A stretch of DNA of 64,000 bases, taken from the NCBI RefSeq assembly GCF_000280055.1, contig NZ_ALAB01000043.1, positions 1 to 64,000 of the forward strand, read 5' to 3'. Shown here in pieces: positions 31,322-40,853 of the stretch; the first letter of the stretch is position 1; the number at the start of each line of letters is the position of its first letter. Both the position numbers and the translations under genes were made by a program. Source of the DNA: Alishewanella aestuarii B11. GTDB lineage: Bacteria > Pseudomonadota > Gammaproteobacteria > Enterobacterales > Alteromonadaceae. A model generated the notes under the pieces. That model was not told where the DNA came from. It searched no databases and was given only the letters and a program-made list of their open reading frames with translations.

Positions 31322-32392
31322 ATGCTCGACTGGCTAAAAAAGTGGTACACCAATAAGTTTTCTGATCCGCAGGTTGTTACTTTATTTCTGATCCTGGTTT
31401 TGGGTTTTCTTGGCATCTACTGGTTAAGCGGGATGCTGGCGCCAGTACTGGTATCGATTGCTGTTGCTTATCTGCTGGAGTGGCCGGTTTCAAAATTATG
31501 CCGCATGGGACTCAGCCGTACTCTGAGTACATCCGTTGTGGTGCTGGGGTTTATGGGGGTACTGACATTAGTATTAATGTGGATAGTGCCGCTGGCCTGG
31601 TATCAGGGCCGGAACCTACTAAAAGACTTGCCGCAGATGATTGAGCTGGGCCGGACCTATTTGCTCGAGCTGCCAGAGTTACTGCCTGGCATGGTCAGTG
31701 ACGAGCAGATCCTGTTACTGATGCACTCGGTTGAAGAGCGGGTGATGGCCTTTGGCCGTCAGATGCTGTCGATGTCACTGGCGTCACTGGTCAATCTGGT
31801 AGCGTTGCTGATTTATCTGGTGCTGGTGCCGGTAATGGTGTTTTTTATGTTAAAAGATAAAGCACAGCTGATCAGTGGCTTTGTGCAGTTCCTGCCGAAC
31901 GAGCGTAAGCTGATTGGCCAGGTCTGGCATGAAATGAACGTGCAGATCATGAACTATATCCGCGGCAAGATGCTTGAGATCCTGATTGTCGGCGCCGTCA
32001 GTTATCTGGTGTTTTACTTGTTTGGGCTGAACTACGCACTGTTACTGGGGATCCTGGTTGGTTTATCCGTCCTTATTCCTTATATCGGTGCTGCCGTCGT
32101 CACCTTACCGGTGGCAGTGGTGGCGCTGTTCCAGTGGGGCTTTACCGCGGAATTTGGCTATCTGATGCTGGCCTATGCCATTATTCAGGCGCTGGATGGT
32201 AATGTACTGGTACCGTTGCTATTTTCCGAAGTGGTCGATCTTAATCCGGTTTATATTATCGTGGCGGTGCTGTTTTTTGGCGGCTTGTTCGGCTTCTGGG
32301 GGGTATTCTTCGCTATCCCGTTGGCGTCTTTGGTCAAAGCCACGGCCAAAGCCTGGTCTGAGCGGCTGCATCCGACCGAATCTGCCGCCTGA
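31322..32392 (+). CDS. perM: PerM/AI-2E family permease
   Basis: A 356-residue inner-membrane protein of the AI-2 exporter-like (PerM/TqsA) family with about eight hydrophobic segments. The start MLDWLKKWYTNKFSDPQ at 31322 matches the E. coli PerM N-terminus; an in-frame ATG at 31280 would add 14 residues without support. Conserved parts include APVLVSIAVAYLLEWPVSKL and LIPYIGAAVVTLPVAVVALFQWG. Function in this subgroup is uncertain: family members export autoinducer-2 or act in ion homeostasis. In Shewanella-like genomes perM is often beside bepA and bcp, as here. A long hairpin follows. Confidence 0.88.
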   Translation: MLDWLKKWYTNKFSDPQVVTLFLILVLGFLGIYWLSGMLAPVLVSIAVAYLLEWPVSKLCRMGLSRTLSTSVVVLGFMGVLTLVLMWIVPLAWYQGRNLLKDLPQMIELGRTYLLELPELLPGMVSDEQILLLMHSVEERVMAFGRQMLSMSLASLVNLVALLIYLVLVPVMVFFMLKDKAQLISGFVQFLPNERKLIGQVWHEMNVQIMNYIRGKMLEILIVGAVSYLVFYLFGLNYALLLGILVGLSVLIPYIGAAVVTLPVAVVALFQWGFTAEFGYLMLAYAIIQALDGNVLVPLLFSEVVDLNPVYIIVAVLFFGGLFGFWGVFFAIPLASLVKATAKAWSERLHPTESAA

Positions 32393-32406
32393 CCGGCTCC
32401 TGTCGC

Positions 32407-32438
32407 AGCATAAGCAGTGCGTTGGCACTGCTTATGCT
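32407..32438. terminator. Bidirectional hairpin between perM and the TonB receptor gene
   Basis: A perfect 14-bp stem, AGCATAAGCAGTGC (32407-32420) with its complement at 32425-32438, and a 4-base loop, between convergent genes. It lacks a T run, but its length and position suggest termination. Confidence 0.6.
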
Positions 32439-32520
32439 CATGATGCGTTGCTAAGCCTTATCATACCTGAGGTGTTATCAGGCGACTTAGCAAAAAGTAC
32501 TTACCATGGCTTGCCACAAT

Positions 32521-34536
32521 TTACCACAAGTAATCCAGATTGATACCGGCACTGAGCTGCCGGCCAGGCGCGCTTTCAAAGGCCCGGCCATTGCTTTGAT
32601 TCACCACCACAGCGCCGACATTATTGCGGTCGGTCAGATTCTGCAGTTGCAGCCAGCTGCGTACTTGCCATTGCCCCAGTTGCTGCGTGCTGTGCAGTGA
32701 CAGATCGAAGCTAAGGCTTGCCGGGGCGAAGTCGCTGTTTTGATCATTAATCGCGATCTGATCGCGGTAACGGCTGGTCCACTCCAGAAACAGCGGCCTG
32801 GTTAACCAGGGTTGCCAGCTTAATTGCCAGTGGCTATCCAGCCTGGCGACACCGGGAATACGCTTGCCGGCAAGTTCGGCACTATCGAATTGTGCATCCA
32901 GATAGGTTAGTGCGACTTGCTGTGATAAGGCCGGTGTAAGTTGTTGCTGCCAGTAAAACTCCAGTCCCTGGCGGGCGGTCGCACCGGCGTTACGAAAGCT
33001 GGTACGGCCGTTGTCTGAGCTGGCAACCAGTAACTCATCGCTGCTGCGGATGCTAAAGGCACTGACACTAAAACGCGCTCGGCTGGCAGCATATTTGACA
33101 CCGCTCTCCCACTGGCGGTTTTCGCTGGCCAGCAGTGCCAGATTCAGGCCACTTCCCTCAGGTTTATATGCCAGCTCTGCCAGGGTCGGGGCTTCAAACC
33201 CCAGTCCTGTGCTGATAAACCAGGACAACGAGTCATTGAGCCGGTAATTCAAGCCCATAGCGGCCGCCTGTTGATAGTAATTTTTACGGCCACTATCATC
33301 CGGGTTAGCACCCTGAATAAAACGGTCCCGGATCTGATAACTCAGCTCGGTATAACGCAAACCAGCATCAACACTTAGCTTTGCTGTTGCTTGCCAGTGC
33401 AAACGCCAGAACAGATCGCGATTCTCCGCCAGATTGGTTTCATCGCGGCGCAAATCACCACGTTGCCCAAAATTGTTGACGAAACCCTGGCGCTCATCAT
33501 CACTACTTACCCAGGCACCACCTACGGTACTTTGCAGGACGTCTGTAAGGCGCCAGCTATATTGACCATTCACGCCCTGATATTGCCTATCCAGTGCTAT
33601 ATCACCGCCAGCTGAGGTAATGGCTGCCCCGGTAAAGGCGAGGCGTTGCGTGACTTCACGCTCACCGCGCCATAGCGCCAGTTGCCAGGGGCTGTGACCG
33701 CTTTGTTGCAGAGCCAGGCTAAGTTGGCGTTGCCGGGTGCTTTTCGTGGTATCGAATTGTTGTGCCTGGCTCACGGTTTGTTTCGGATCGGCGCGCCACT
33801 GTGTTGGCGTGAGGCTGAGCGGATCCTGTAATAAGGGGTCGTAGGCGAAGTCCAGTCGCAGACTGGCGCTTAGCGAGTCTGAAAGCTGTGTTTGCCAGAG
33901 ACCCTGCAGTTGTTGCTTGCGGGCGGCAGAATGCGGGCGAAAGCCATCGCTTTCAAAGTGCTTTGCCGCCAGGCTAAGCTGATGCTGGCCGAGCTGTTGT
34001 CGGCCCGCTAACTGGTATTGCTGATGCTGCTGACTGACTGCCAGCGCTGTCCCGGCGCGTGCCGTGGCCTCAGTTGCGGTGCGCAAGGCAATGACCCCGC
34101 CAGCGCCATTACCATAAAGTACTGCCAGTGGCCCGCGTAACACCTCGATTTCGGCAATATTATCCAGTAACACACTGGATAATTGCCCCTGACCATCGGG
34201 CGCGGAAATTGGAATACCATCCTGTGACAAATAGATCCCGCGCACGCCAAAGGCGCTGCGACTGCCAAAACCGCGAATACTCAGCCGGGTGTCCTGCGCG
34301 AAGTTCGCGCGGCTGTCGACCTGTAAGCCCGGAATACCCTGCAGTAACTGGCCACTATCAATTAACAGGCCACTGCGGGGCAGAGCGCGGACTTCGATAC
34401 TTGCTGCGGCATCCAGCCAGCGTTGCTGCTGGGCATTGGCGGTAATAACAATGACTTCAGGCGTCTGAGCCAGAGCGCCAGACGATACCGCCAGCATAAT
34501 GCTGGCGGTAACAGGTTTTAGACTAGGCCCCGGCAT
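32521..34536 (-). CDS. pqqU: TonB-dependent receptor, PqqU/YncD-like
   Basis: A 671-residue outer-membrane receptor with a signal peptide ending near SSGALAQ, a plug domain (LLQGIPGLQVDSRANFAQD, LSIRGFGSRSAFGVRGI, DGIPISAPDGQGQ, IEVLRGPLAVLYGNGAGG) and a 22-strand barrel ending NLDYLW. By memory the segments GFGSRS, DGIP-PDGQGQ, DDSG, GFEAPTLAELAY, GRTSFRNAGATARQG and VNQSNGRAFESAPGR closely follow E. coli YncD, recently shown to import pyrroloquinoline quinone and renamed PqqU. It overlaps by one base with the PQQ-dependent dehydrogenase gene upstream, strong context for PQQ uptake. Alternatively it takes up another small cofactor or siderophore. Confidence 0.85.
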   Translation of the reverse strand: MPGPSLKPVTASIMLAVSSGALAQTPEVIVITANAQQQRWLDAAASIEVRALPRSGLLIDSGQLLQGIPGLQVDSRANFAQDTRLSIRGFGSRSAFGVRGIYLSQDGIPISAPDGQGQLSSVLLDNIAEIEVLRGPLAVLYGNGAGGVIALRTATEATARAGTALAVSQQHQQYQLAGRQQLGQHQLSLAAKHFESDGFRPHSAARKQQLQGLWQTQLSDSLSASLRLDFAYDPLLQDPLSLTPTQWRADPKQTVSQAQQFDTTKSTRQRQLSLALQQSGHSPWQLALWRGEREVTQRLAFTGAAITSAGGDIALDRQYQGVNGQYSWRLTDVLQSTVGGAWVSSDDERQGFVNNFGQRGDLRRDETNLAENRDLFWRLHWQATAKLSVDAGLRYTELSYQIRDRFIQGANPDDSGRKNYYQQAAAMGLNYRLNDSLSWFISTGLGFEAPTLAELAYKPEGSGLNLALLASENRQWESGVKYAASRARFSVSAFSIRSSDELLVASSDNGRTSFRNAGATARQGLEFYWQQQLTPALSQQVALTYLDAQFDSAELAGKRIPGVARLDSHWQLSWQPWLTRPLFLEWTSRYRDQIAINDQNSDFAPASLSFDLSLHSTQQLGQWQVRSWLQLQNLTDRNNVGAVVVNQSNGRAFESAPGRQLSAGINLDYLW

Positions 34537-35657
34537 CAGTTAGCGGCTGCCCGTAACCGTAACAGTTGACCATTGGCCTGATCGGTTAACAGATAAACAG
34601 CGCCATCGGGACCCTGACGGACATCGCGGATCCGCTGCCCGATCATAATACGTTCCTCATGACTGACTTTGTCGCCATCCAGCTCTAAGCGCACCAGTTG
34701 CCCGAAACGCAGCGAGCCTACCAGCAGGTTGTTTTGCCAGCCCGGAATGGCGTCGCTTAAGTAGAACGCCATACCACTTGGTGCAATCGAGGGTGTCCAT
34801 TTATGCAGTGGTTGTTCCATACCGTCTTTCTCGGTTTGGCCGATTTTGCCGCCACCGTATTCTTCACCATAGGTGATCACCGGCCAGCCATAGTTTAGTG
34901 TTGCCCGGGCGATATTAATTTCATCGCCACCCTGAGGACCATGCTCATGGGTCCAAAGCTCGGCGGTCGTCGGATGCAGCGCTGCGCCCTGAATATTGCG
35001 ATGACCATAAGACCAGATGTCATCCAACACCGCGCTGTCCTTTACATAAGGGTTATCCGCCGGGATCTGGCCATCCAGTTCCAGGCGTACTACCTTGCCG
35101 TGATGGGTATCAAAGGTCTGGGCATCATGGCGCCGGGCACCGCGATCACCTAAGGTCACGAACAGCTTACGATCCGGTGTTACCACCAGACGGCTGCCAA
35201 AATGATGCCGGCTGGCGAATTTTGGCTGGGCACTAAAGACGACTTTAACATCACTCAGGCCCGTCTCACCGAGGGTAGCAAGCGCTACGGCTGTGCTACT
35301 GGTATTTTCGGCGCCTGGCTCGGTATAGCTAAGATAAATTTGCCGGGTGGTCGCAAAGTCCGGATGTAAAATCACATCCAGTAAACCACCCTGACCAGCG
35401 GCCAGTACGGTAGGAACACCCGTTAACGGCTTGCTCAGCTCGCCATTGGCGCTGACATAACGAAGATTGCCGTTACGTTCGGTGACCAGCATGCGACCGT
35501 CTGGTAAAAAGGCTAATCCCCACGGATGTTCCAGACCCGTTGCTACGGTATCCATTTGCAGTGTGGCCTTTTCGGTGTTCAGCTGTTGCGCCACTGCGCT
35601 TAGTGAGGTGACGAGTAAACCTAAAGAGAGTAGTGAGAGACGTAACGTCTTGTTCAT
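34536..35657 (-). CDS. yliI: PQQ-dependent soluble aldose sugar dehydrogenase (YliI/Asd type)
   Basis: A 373-residue exported six-bladed propeller enzyme that oxidises aldose sugars with PQQ in the periplasm. A signal peptide (LLSLGLLVTSLSAVAQ) is followed by PWGLAFLPDGRMLVTERNG, SRHHFGSRLVV with the catalytic-type His, VTLGDRGARRHDAQ, YGHRNIQGAALHP and TYGEEYGGGKIG. The length matches E. coli YliI (371). No PQQ biosynthesis gene (pqqA-E) is seen here, so the cofactor may be scavenged, and the PqqU-like receptor gene immediately downstream (one-base overlap TGATG) would supply it. Confidence 0.92.
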   Translation of the reverse strand: MNKTLRLSLLSLGLLVTSLSAVAQQLNTEKATLQMDTVATGLEHPWGLAFLPDGRMLVTERNGNLRYVSANGELSKPLTGVPTVLAAGQGGLLDVILHPDFATTRQIYLSYTEPGAENTSSTAVALATLGETGLSDVKVVFSAQPKFASRHHFGSRLVVTPDRKLFVTLGDRGARRHDAQTFDTHHGKVVRLELDGQIPADNPYVKDSAVLDDIWSYGHRNIQGAALHPTTAELWTHEHGPQGGDEINIARATLNYGWPVITYGEEYGGGKIGQTEKDGMEQPLHKWTPSIAPSGMAFYLSDAIPGWQNNLLVGSLRFGQLVRLELDGDKVSHEERIMIGQRIRDVRQGPDGAVYLLTDQANGQLLRLRAAAN

Positions 35658-35772
35658 ATTCAGCTCCTGTTGCGAGCAGCCAGGCTGCCATTTGATATCG
35701 TTTCAGATACTAGCAGCAGGGTGAACTGCTGCCCAAGCAAGATCCGGTAACTTGACCCGGTTTAGCGGCGAA

Positions 35773-36240
35773 TTAAGACTTCAGGTAGTCCAGCACCACC
35801 TGGTGATGGTTACTGGTTTTGAAATTATCAAATACCTTAGCGATGCTGCCGTCCTGATTGATCAGGAAACTGACACGATGCAGGCCATCATACTCTTTGC
35901 CCATAAACTTCTTGGGTCCCCAAACACCAAAGGCTGCTGCAACCTGATGCGTTTCATCGCCGAGCAGCAGAAAATTCAGCTGGTCGCGCTGGGCAAACTT
36001 GGCAAGTTTGGCGGGGGCATCGGTGCTGATACCCACCACAGTGACACCGAGCGCCTGTAGTTCGGCGTTGCTATCGCGCAGCGCACAGGCTTGTACTGTG
36101 CAACCCGGGGTCATCGCTTTCGGGTAAAAATACAGTAACACTCTGCTTTGTTGCAGTAAGGCTGACAGCTTGGTTGGTTGTTGCTGTTGATCGGGCAGCG
36201 TAAAGTCGGGCGCCTGCTGGCCGGCAGTCAGTGTTTGCAT
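35773..36240 (-). CDS. bcp: Thioredoxin-dependent thiol peroxidase Bcp
   Basis: A 155-residue peroxiredoxin of the BCP/PrxQ type that reduces peroxides using thioredoxin. The peroxidatic Cys is in YPKAMTPGCTVQACALRD, and the second cysteine five residues later is the resolving one, as in E. coli Bcp. It follows gcvR by nine bases and is probably in one operon with it; this gcvR-bcp pair, divergent from dapA, is conserved in gammaproteobacteria. Confidence 0.95.
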   Translation of the reverse strand: MQTLTAGQQAPDFTLPDQQQQPTKLSALLQQSRVLLYFYPKAMTPGCTVQACALRDSNAELQALGVTVVGISTDAPAKLAKFAQRDQLNFLLLGDETHQVAAAFGVWGPKKFMGKEYDGLHRVSFLINQDGSIAKVFDNFKTSNHHQVVLDYLKS

Positions 36241-36249
36241 AATGTATCC

Positions 36250-36771
36250 TTATTGTTGGGCCTGAAAGTGTCCGCTCAGGCCAAGTTGCTGCATTAAACC
36301 GGTTAATTCTGTTGCAATAATGCTGGCGTTTACGCCTTCGGGTAGCTCCAGTGTCATCTGGGTGTGCATCATTATTTTGTCTTGCTCGGTAAAGGTTTCA
36401 GATTGCAGTGAGCCGATATAAATATTGTGGCTGGCTAGCAAACCGGTAATAGCGCCGAGCGTACCAACCCGATCTGGACCGCTATAGTCCAACACATAAT
36501 GTGCAACCACCTGGGTGCGCGGACGGCCTGTTGTACGTTTTGTCATGGTAGTCAGATCAAGCTCTAAGCCCAGAGCGGGTAATAAATGCTCAATGCGACT
36601 GATGGCGGCCAGATCGCCGGCCAGTAACATAATAAAGGTAAACTCACTACCAAAGATTGCCATCCGGCTATCGATTATATTGCAGTTACATTCGGTAACC
36701 AGTCGCGCCAGTTTACTGACAATGCCGGTGCGGTCTGGGCCAATGGCGGTCACAACCAGTTGTTGGGGCAT
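36250..36771 (-). CDS. gcvR: Glycine cleavage system repressor-like protein GcvR
   Basis: A 173-residue protein of two ACT domains without a DNA-binding domain. The first begins VVTAIGPDRTGIVSKLARLVTECNCNI, the second VLDYSGPDRVGTLGAITGLLASHNIYI. In E. coli GcvR binds GcvA and glycine to repress gcv genes. The position beside bcp and divergent from dapA is the standard one. Whether a GcvA exists here cannot be seen. Confidence 0.9.
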   Translation of the reverse strand: MPQQLVVTAIGPDRTGIVSKLARLVTECNCNIIDSRMAIFGSEFTFIMLLAGDLAAISRIEHLLPALGLELDLTTMTKRTTGRPRTQVVAHYVLDYSGPDRVGTLGAITGLLASHNIYIGSLQSETFTEQDKIMMHTQMTLELPEGVNASIIATELTGLMQQLGLSGHFQAQQ

Positions 36772-36938
36772 AGTTTTCCTATGGTGTCGCTGGAAATAAA
36801 GGTGTCGCAGTTTAGCATAGTGTCATCTAAAGTCACTGCTCGAAGCGGCAATGCAAGCCGGTAAACAGTCTCCTTGTGTTTCCGGGGTTCTGTCTTTAAC
36901 ATAGGCGGCCGTAAATTTATTCGTGGAGCCAACTTAAG

Positions 36939-37826
36939 ATGTTCAGAGGTAGTTTCGTTGCACTGATCACCCCCATGACCGCACAGGGGCAGGTAGATTA
37001 TGACAGTTTACACACACTGGTCGATTTTCACCTGAAGCAGGGTAGCGATGGTCTGGTCATTATGGGAACCACAGGTGAAGCCGCGACGCTGAGTCTGACA
37101 GAGCAGCATGCGGCATTAAAGCAGGTGTGTCAGCAGGTTGCCGGACGGATCCCGGTGTTGGTCGGAAACGGCGCTATGTCGACTGCTGAGGCGGTTGAGA
37201 AAACCCGGTTTTTTGCTGATCTTCCGATAGACGGTTATCTTACGGTTACGCCTTTTTACAACAAGCCAACCCAAAAAGGCATGCTGGCGCATTTTCAGGC
37301 GGTAGCTGCGGCTACTGATAAAGCGATTTTCTTATATAACGTGCCAGGGCGGACCGGTGTCGACTTGAAAGCCGAAACGGTTGCCGAGCTGGCGAAGGTG
37401 CCTAATATCGTCGGTATTAAAGAAGCAACGGGCTCGCTGGCCCGTTTGGCTGAGTTGCAGGCCCTGTGTCCGGCCGACTTTTTGTTGTTCAGCGGTGATG
37501 ATGCCAGTTTCGCCGAATTTATGTTACAAGGTGGTCATGGCGTGATCTCGGTGACTGCCAATGTCGCACCGGCGGCGATGGCAGCAATTTGCCGTGCTGC
37601 GGCGCAGGGTGATGCCGCAACGGCTAAAGCACTGGATAGCCGGCTGCAGGCGTTACATCGCGATCTTTTTATCGAATCCAACCCGATCCCAACCAAGTGG
37701 GCTTTGCTGCAGATGGGGCTGATCCAGTCAGATTTTCTGCGCTTGCCGTTGACGCAGTTGGAACCAATTTATCAAAGTACAATCGAACAGGCATTACAAC
37801 AAGCCGGTATTGAGAAGCAGGAGTAG
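36939..37826 (+). CDS. dapA: 4-hydroxy-tetrahydrodipicolinate synthase
   Basis: DapA condenses pyruvate and aspartate semialdehyde, the first committed step to diaminopimelate and lysine. The Schiff-base Lys161 is in IVGIKEATGS, the catalytic Tyr133 in FLYNVPGRTG and the Thr44-Thr45 pair in GTTGEAATL, all at the expected places in a 295-residue protein. GTGGAG lies upstream. It heads dapA-bamC, with five bases between the genes, and is functionally tied to lysC and dapE in this window. Confidence 0.97.
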   Translation: MFRGSFVALITPMTAQGQVDYDSLHTLVDFHLKQGSDGLVIMGTTGEAATLSLTEQHAALKQVCQQVAGRIPVLVGNGAMSTAEAVEKTRFFADLPIDGYLTVTPFYNKPTQKGMLAHFQAVAAATDKAIFLYNVPGRTGVDLKAETVAELAKVPNIVGIKEATGSLARLAELQALCPADFLLFSGDDASFAEFMLQGGHGVISVTANVAPAAMAAICRAAAQGDAATAKALDSRLQALHRDLFIESNPIPTKWALLQMGLIQSDFLRLPLTQLEPIYQSTIEQALQQAGIEKQE

Positions 37827-37831
37827 TATAG

Positions 37832-38890
37832 GTGCAAAAGTGGGCTAAAGGATGTGTGGCGGTCAGCGTGCTGTTAGGTGGCTGCGCCTTTTTTGACAAA
37901 GAAACAACAGAAACCCCAAGTACCTCGCAGGTTAGTTTGCGTATTCCTGAAGGTTTAGCCAAACCGAATCAGCCTGCTGCTTTTGATATCCCTGCGGTGG
38001 CACCGGTATCGGGTCAGATCGCTAACAAGAAACCACCTACCTTGATCCTGGCTACCGCCAGTAGCAGCCGGTTGGAAGAGGAAGAAAAACTGTCGCGGGT
38101 GTGGTTTGAACGTAACGATCTTACCGGCGATTTATTGCCCTTTATTCAGCAACAATTACGGGATTTTTTTGCGGCACAACAGGTTGAGTTGACCCAACTC
38201 GACGACGCCGGCTTACGTTATGAAACCGGTTGGATCCAGCGTTCACGTAGCTCAGGCTTCTGGTTATGGAAGAGTGAGAATCCGGTTGATCAGGTTCGCT
38301 ACCAAATTGAGTTGGCGCCGCGGCCACATGGCCGCTCATTGAGCATGACCTCGACATTACTGGAACATCAATATTTTGTCGCCGGTGAACAACTCAGCGT
38401 TCAGGACGCCAAGGCTAACGAAGTGAACGTATTAAACCGCATTATTAATCAGGTTGCGATTGCCGAAGTGCAAGCTGCCCGTGAGCAACGTCTGGCCGTA
38501 GCGGAAGTATCGCTGGAGCCGGGCTTGGATCAGGCGGGTAACCCGGCGCTGATCACACGCCAGCCAACAGATGTGACCTGGTCACAGCTGGAGTTGTTAT
38601 TCCCGGAATTAAACCTGACGGTAACGGATTTTGACCGCTCGGTGATGACTTATTATGTCAGCTATACCAAACCAACACGCGGCATCTGGCGCACTATTAC
38701 CTTCCGGGATGCGCCGCTGAGCCTGCCGCTGGAAGATGGCGAATATCAGTTAGTGCTGAGTCGCCACAACGGCACAGGTACGGCGATTTCCTGGCAGGAT
38801 AAGAGTGGCGAGCCACTGCCGCCGGCACTGGTTTCCGCGTTGTATGAACCTATGGTGGCGGCAATCCGCGCTGCCGGTTTAGAATTCTAA
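37832..38890 (+). CDS. bamC: Outer-membrane assembly lipoprotein BamC
   Basis: A 352-residue lipoprotein (lipobox LLGGC) of the BAM complex, formerly NlpB/DapX. After the acylated Cys there is an extended lasso-like segment, then two helix-grip domains (SRVWFERNDLTGDLLPFIQQQL and ESGFWLWKSE-like SGFWLWKSENPVDQVRYQIEL). The GTG start follows GGAGTA. It is immediately downstream of dapA as in E. coli. BamC helps stabilise BamD in outer-membrane protein insertion. Confidence 0.94.
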   Translation: MQKWAKGCVAVSVLLGGCAFFDKETTETPSTSQVSLRIPEGLAKPNQPAAFDIPAVAPVSGQIANKKPPTLILATASSSRLEEEEKLSRVWFERNDLTGDLLPFIQQQLRDFFAAQQVELTQLDDAGLRYETGWIQRSRSSGFWLWKSENPVDQVRYQIELAPRPHGRSLSMTSTLLEHQYFVAGEQLSVQDAKANEVNVLNRIINQVAIAEVQAAREQRLAVAEVSLEPGLDQAGNPALITRQPTDVTWSQLELLFPELNLTVTDFDRSVMTYYVSYTKPTRGIWRTITFRDAPLSLPLEDGEYQLVLSRHNGTGTAISWQDKSGEPLPPALVSALYEPMVAAIRAAGLEF

Positions 38891-38976
38891 GCTGCGGTGA
38901 AAAAGTCATTTGCGAACAGGCCAAAGCCCATTATACTTTGCGCCTGATTTTCAGTGCCCGCCGTCCGGAGTAAAAA

Positions 38977-39693
38977 ATGGTTCAAAAGACAACAGAGCTG
39001 TACCGTGGAAAAGCCAAGACTGTGTATCACACTACAGACGAGAATCTGCTGGTATTACACTTTCGCAACGATACCTCAGCCTTTGATGGTGAGCGTATTG
39101 AGCAGCTCGATCGCAAAGGCATGATCAACAACAAGTTTAACTTCTTTATCATGCAAAAGCTGGAGCAGGCCGGGATCCCGACGCAAGCCGAGCAGTTACT
39201 GAGTGACGATGAAGTACTGGTAAAAAAATTAACGATGATTCCGGTAGAGTGCGTGATCCGCAATTATGCTGCCGGTTCTTTAGTGCGCCGTCTGGGTGTC
39301 AGCGAAGGGCAGCAGTTGACGCCGCCGACTTTTGAGCTGTTTTTAAAGAACGACGCGTTGCACGACCCTATGGTCAATGAGTCACTGGCGGTGTCCTTCG
39401 GTTGGGCCACGGCGGAACAACTGGCAGAAATGAAGCGTCTGACCTACAAAGCTAACGAAGTATTATCTGCGCTGTTTGATGCGGCCGGTATGCTGTTGGT
39501 TGACTTTAAACTGGAATTTGGTTTGTTTAAGGGCCAAATCGTGCTGGGTGATGAGTTCTCACCAGACGGTTGCCGGCTGTGGGATAAAGCAACCCGCAAA
39601 AAACTGGATAAAGATCGCTTCCGCCAGGGCCTTGGCGGCGTAGTTGAAGCCTACGAGGAAGTGGCGCAACGCTTAGGCGTGAATCTCGGGTAA
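38977..39693 (+). CDS. purC: Phosphoribosylaminoimidazole-succinocarboxamide synthase
   Basis: PurC joins CAIR and aspartate with ATP in purine synthesis. The 238 residues match the E. coli length (237). [57 protein letters not shown] and [12 protein letters not shown] are standard motifs. It follows bamC after 86 bp, completing the conserved dapA-bamC-purC order. A long hairpin follows the stop. Confidence 0.97.
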   Translation: MVQKTTELYRGKAKTVYHTTDENLLVLHFRNDTSAFDGERIEQLDRKGMINNKFNFFIMQKLEQAGIPTQAEQLLSDDEVLVKKLTMIPVECVIRNYAAGSLVRRLGVSEGQQLTPPTFELFLKNDALHDPMVNESLAVSFGWATAEQLAEMKRLTYKANEVLSALFDAAGMLLVDFKLEFGLFKGQIVLGDEFSPDGCRLWDKATRKKLDKDRFRQGLGGVVEAYEEVAQRLGVNLG

Positions 39694-39700
39694 TACCGTC

Positions 39701-39732
39701 AGAATAAAGCCACCGTCAGGTGGCTTTATTCT
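39701..39732 (+). terminator. Hairpin terminator after purC
   Basis: A perfect 14-bp stem, AGAATAAAGCCACC (39701-39714) with its complement at 39719-39732, and a 4-base loop. The descending arm is T-rich, though no long T run follows. Confidence 0.7.
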
Positions 39733-39788
39733 ATCGTGCTTAGCTAGTCGGTAACACCGTTGCTGAAGTAAAGAAAACAGGAGTGTGC

Positions 39789-40853
39789 ATGGTGCAGAAA
39801 ATTTGGTGTGTGCTGTTAAGCAGTTGGTTGCTGTTCAGCAGCGCTGTAATGGCTAAGCCTGAGCTGTATCAGGCTGAAGTGAGTGCCGAGCAAACTCAGC
39901 AACAATGGCAACGGGAAGCACTGACACAGATCCTGGCTCGGGTCACTGGTAACCCGGATATTATGCAGCGTGCCGAGCTACGTGCTGAGCTGAATAATGC
40001 CGCCAGCTATGTGAAACAGTTTGAAGCCGTCAGAGGCGAAGCCGGTAACAGGGTGCGGGTACTGTTGGATGCCGACCGGATCCGGACTTTGCTGCAGCAA
40101 CTTCAGATCCCGATCTGGGGCGGTCAGCGGCCGGAAATGTTGTTCTGGATCGTTGAGCAAGCCGGCAGCGAGCGCCGTTTTGTACGGCAGAGTGATGATC
40201 CCTGGCTGCAAGCCCTGACCCAGGTGATGGCAGAGCAGGCGCTACCTTTAACCTTGCCGCTTTATGATATCGATGACTTATTAAACCTAACCGAAAATGA
40301 CGTCTGGGGCGGCTTCTGGGAGCCGATTTTATTGGCCAGCAGTCGTTATCGGGTCAATGAAGTGGTGCTGTTATTACTGGAGCAGAGCAGCGATACCGAG
40401 TGGCGCCTGACAGCGATCCGCCAGCAGGCCGGGCAACAACAGCGTGATGAGCTAACCGGCACCGATCAACAGAACTTACTGCGTGACTATGCCGCCTTGC
40501 TCAGTCAGCAGTTGGCGCGGCAATATGCCATTTTATTGGATCCGGCGGCCGAGCAGCAGGTGCGGATCCGGGTGCAGGGTACCAGCAGTTTGCGGGATGT
40601 AGTGCTGTTGGAGCGGACCTTGGCTGCAACCCTGGGCATTAAGCAGGTAAAGTTGCTCAGTCAGGGCCAGCAACAAACCGAGCTGCAGCTGACGATTCAG
40701 ATATCACCAGCGCAATTACTGCAACTGCTTAACTTTGAACCCAGCCTGCAGCTGTTAACCGACAATAGTGCACCGCCAGCTTTTGACTGGGCTAATCCGG
40801 CGCCGGTGGTTACAGATGCGCCCCTGGCCGTTTATCAGCTAACTCGTCCCTGA
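39789..40853 (+). CDS. DUF2066 exported protein
   Basis: A 354-residue protein with an N-terminal signal peptide (VLLSSWLLFSSAVMA) and the DUF2066 domain (WQREALTQILARVTGNPDIMQRAELRAELNNAASYVKQF). The ATG at 39789 is five bases from AGGAG; a GTG at 39783 overlaps that site. It ends directly before hda with no gap, a pairing also seen in Shewanella and Vibrio. Function is unknown; periplasmic location is inferred. Confidence 0.85.
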   Translation: MVQKIWCVLLSSWLLFSSAVMAKPELYQAEVSAEQTQQQWQREALTQILARVTGNPDIMQRAELRAELNNAASYVKQFEAVRGEAGNRVRVLLDADRIRTLLQQLQIPIWGGQRPEMLFWIVEQAGSERRFVRQSDDPWLQALTQVMAEQALPLTLPLYDIDDLLNLTENDVWGGFWEPILLASSRYRVNEVVLLLLEQSSDTEWRLTAIRQQAGQQQRDELTGTDQQNLLRDYAALLSQQLARQYAILLDPAAEQQVRIRVQGTSSLRDVVLLERTLAATLGIKQVKLLSQGQQQTELQLTIQISPAQLLQLLNFEPSLQLLTDNSAPPAFDWANPAPVVTDAPLAVYQLTRP

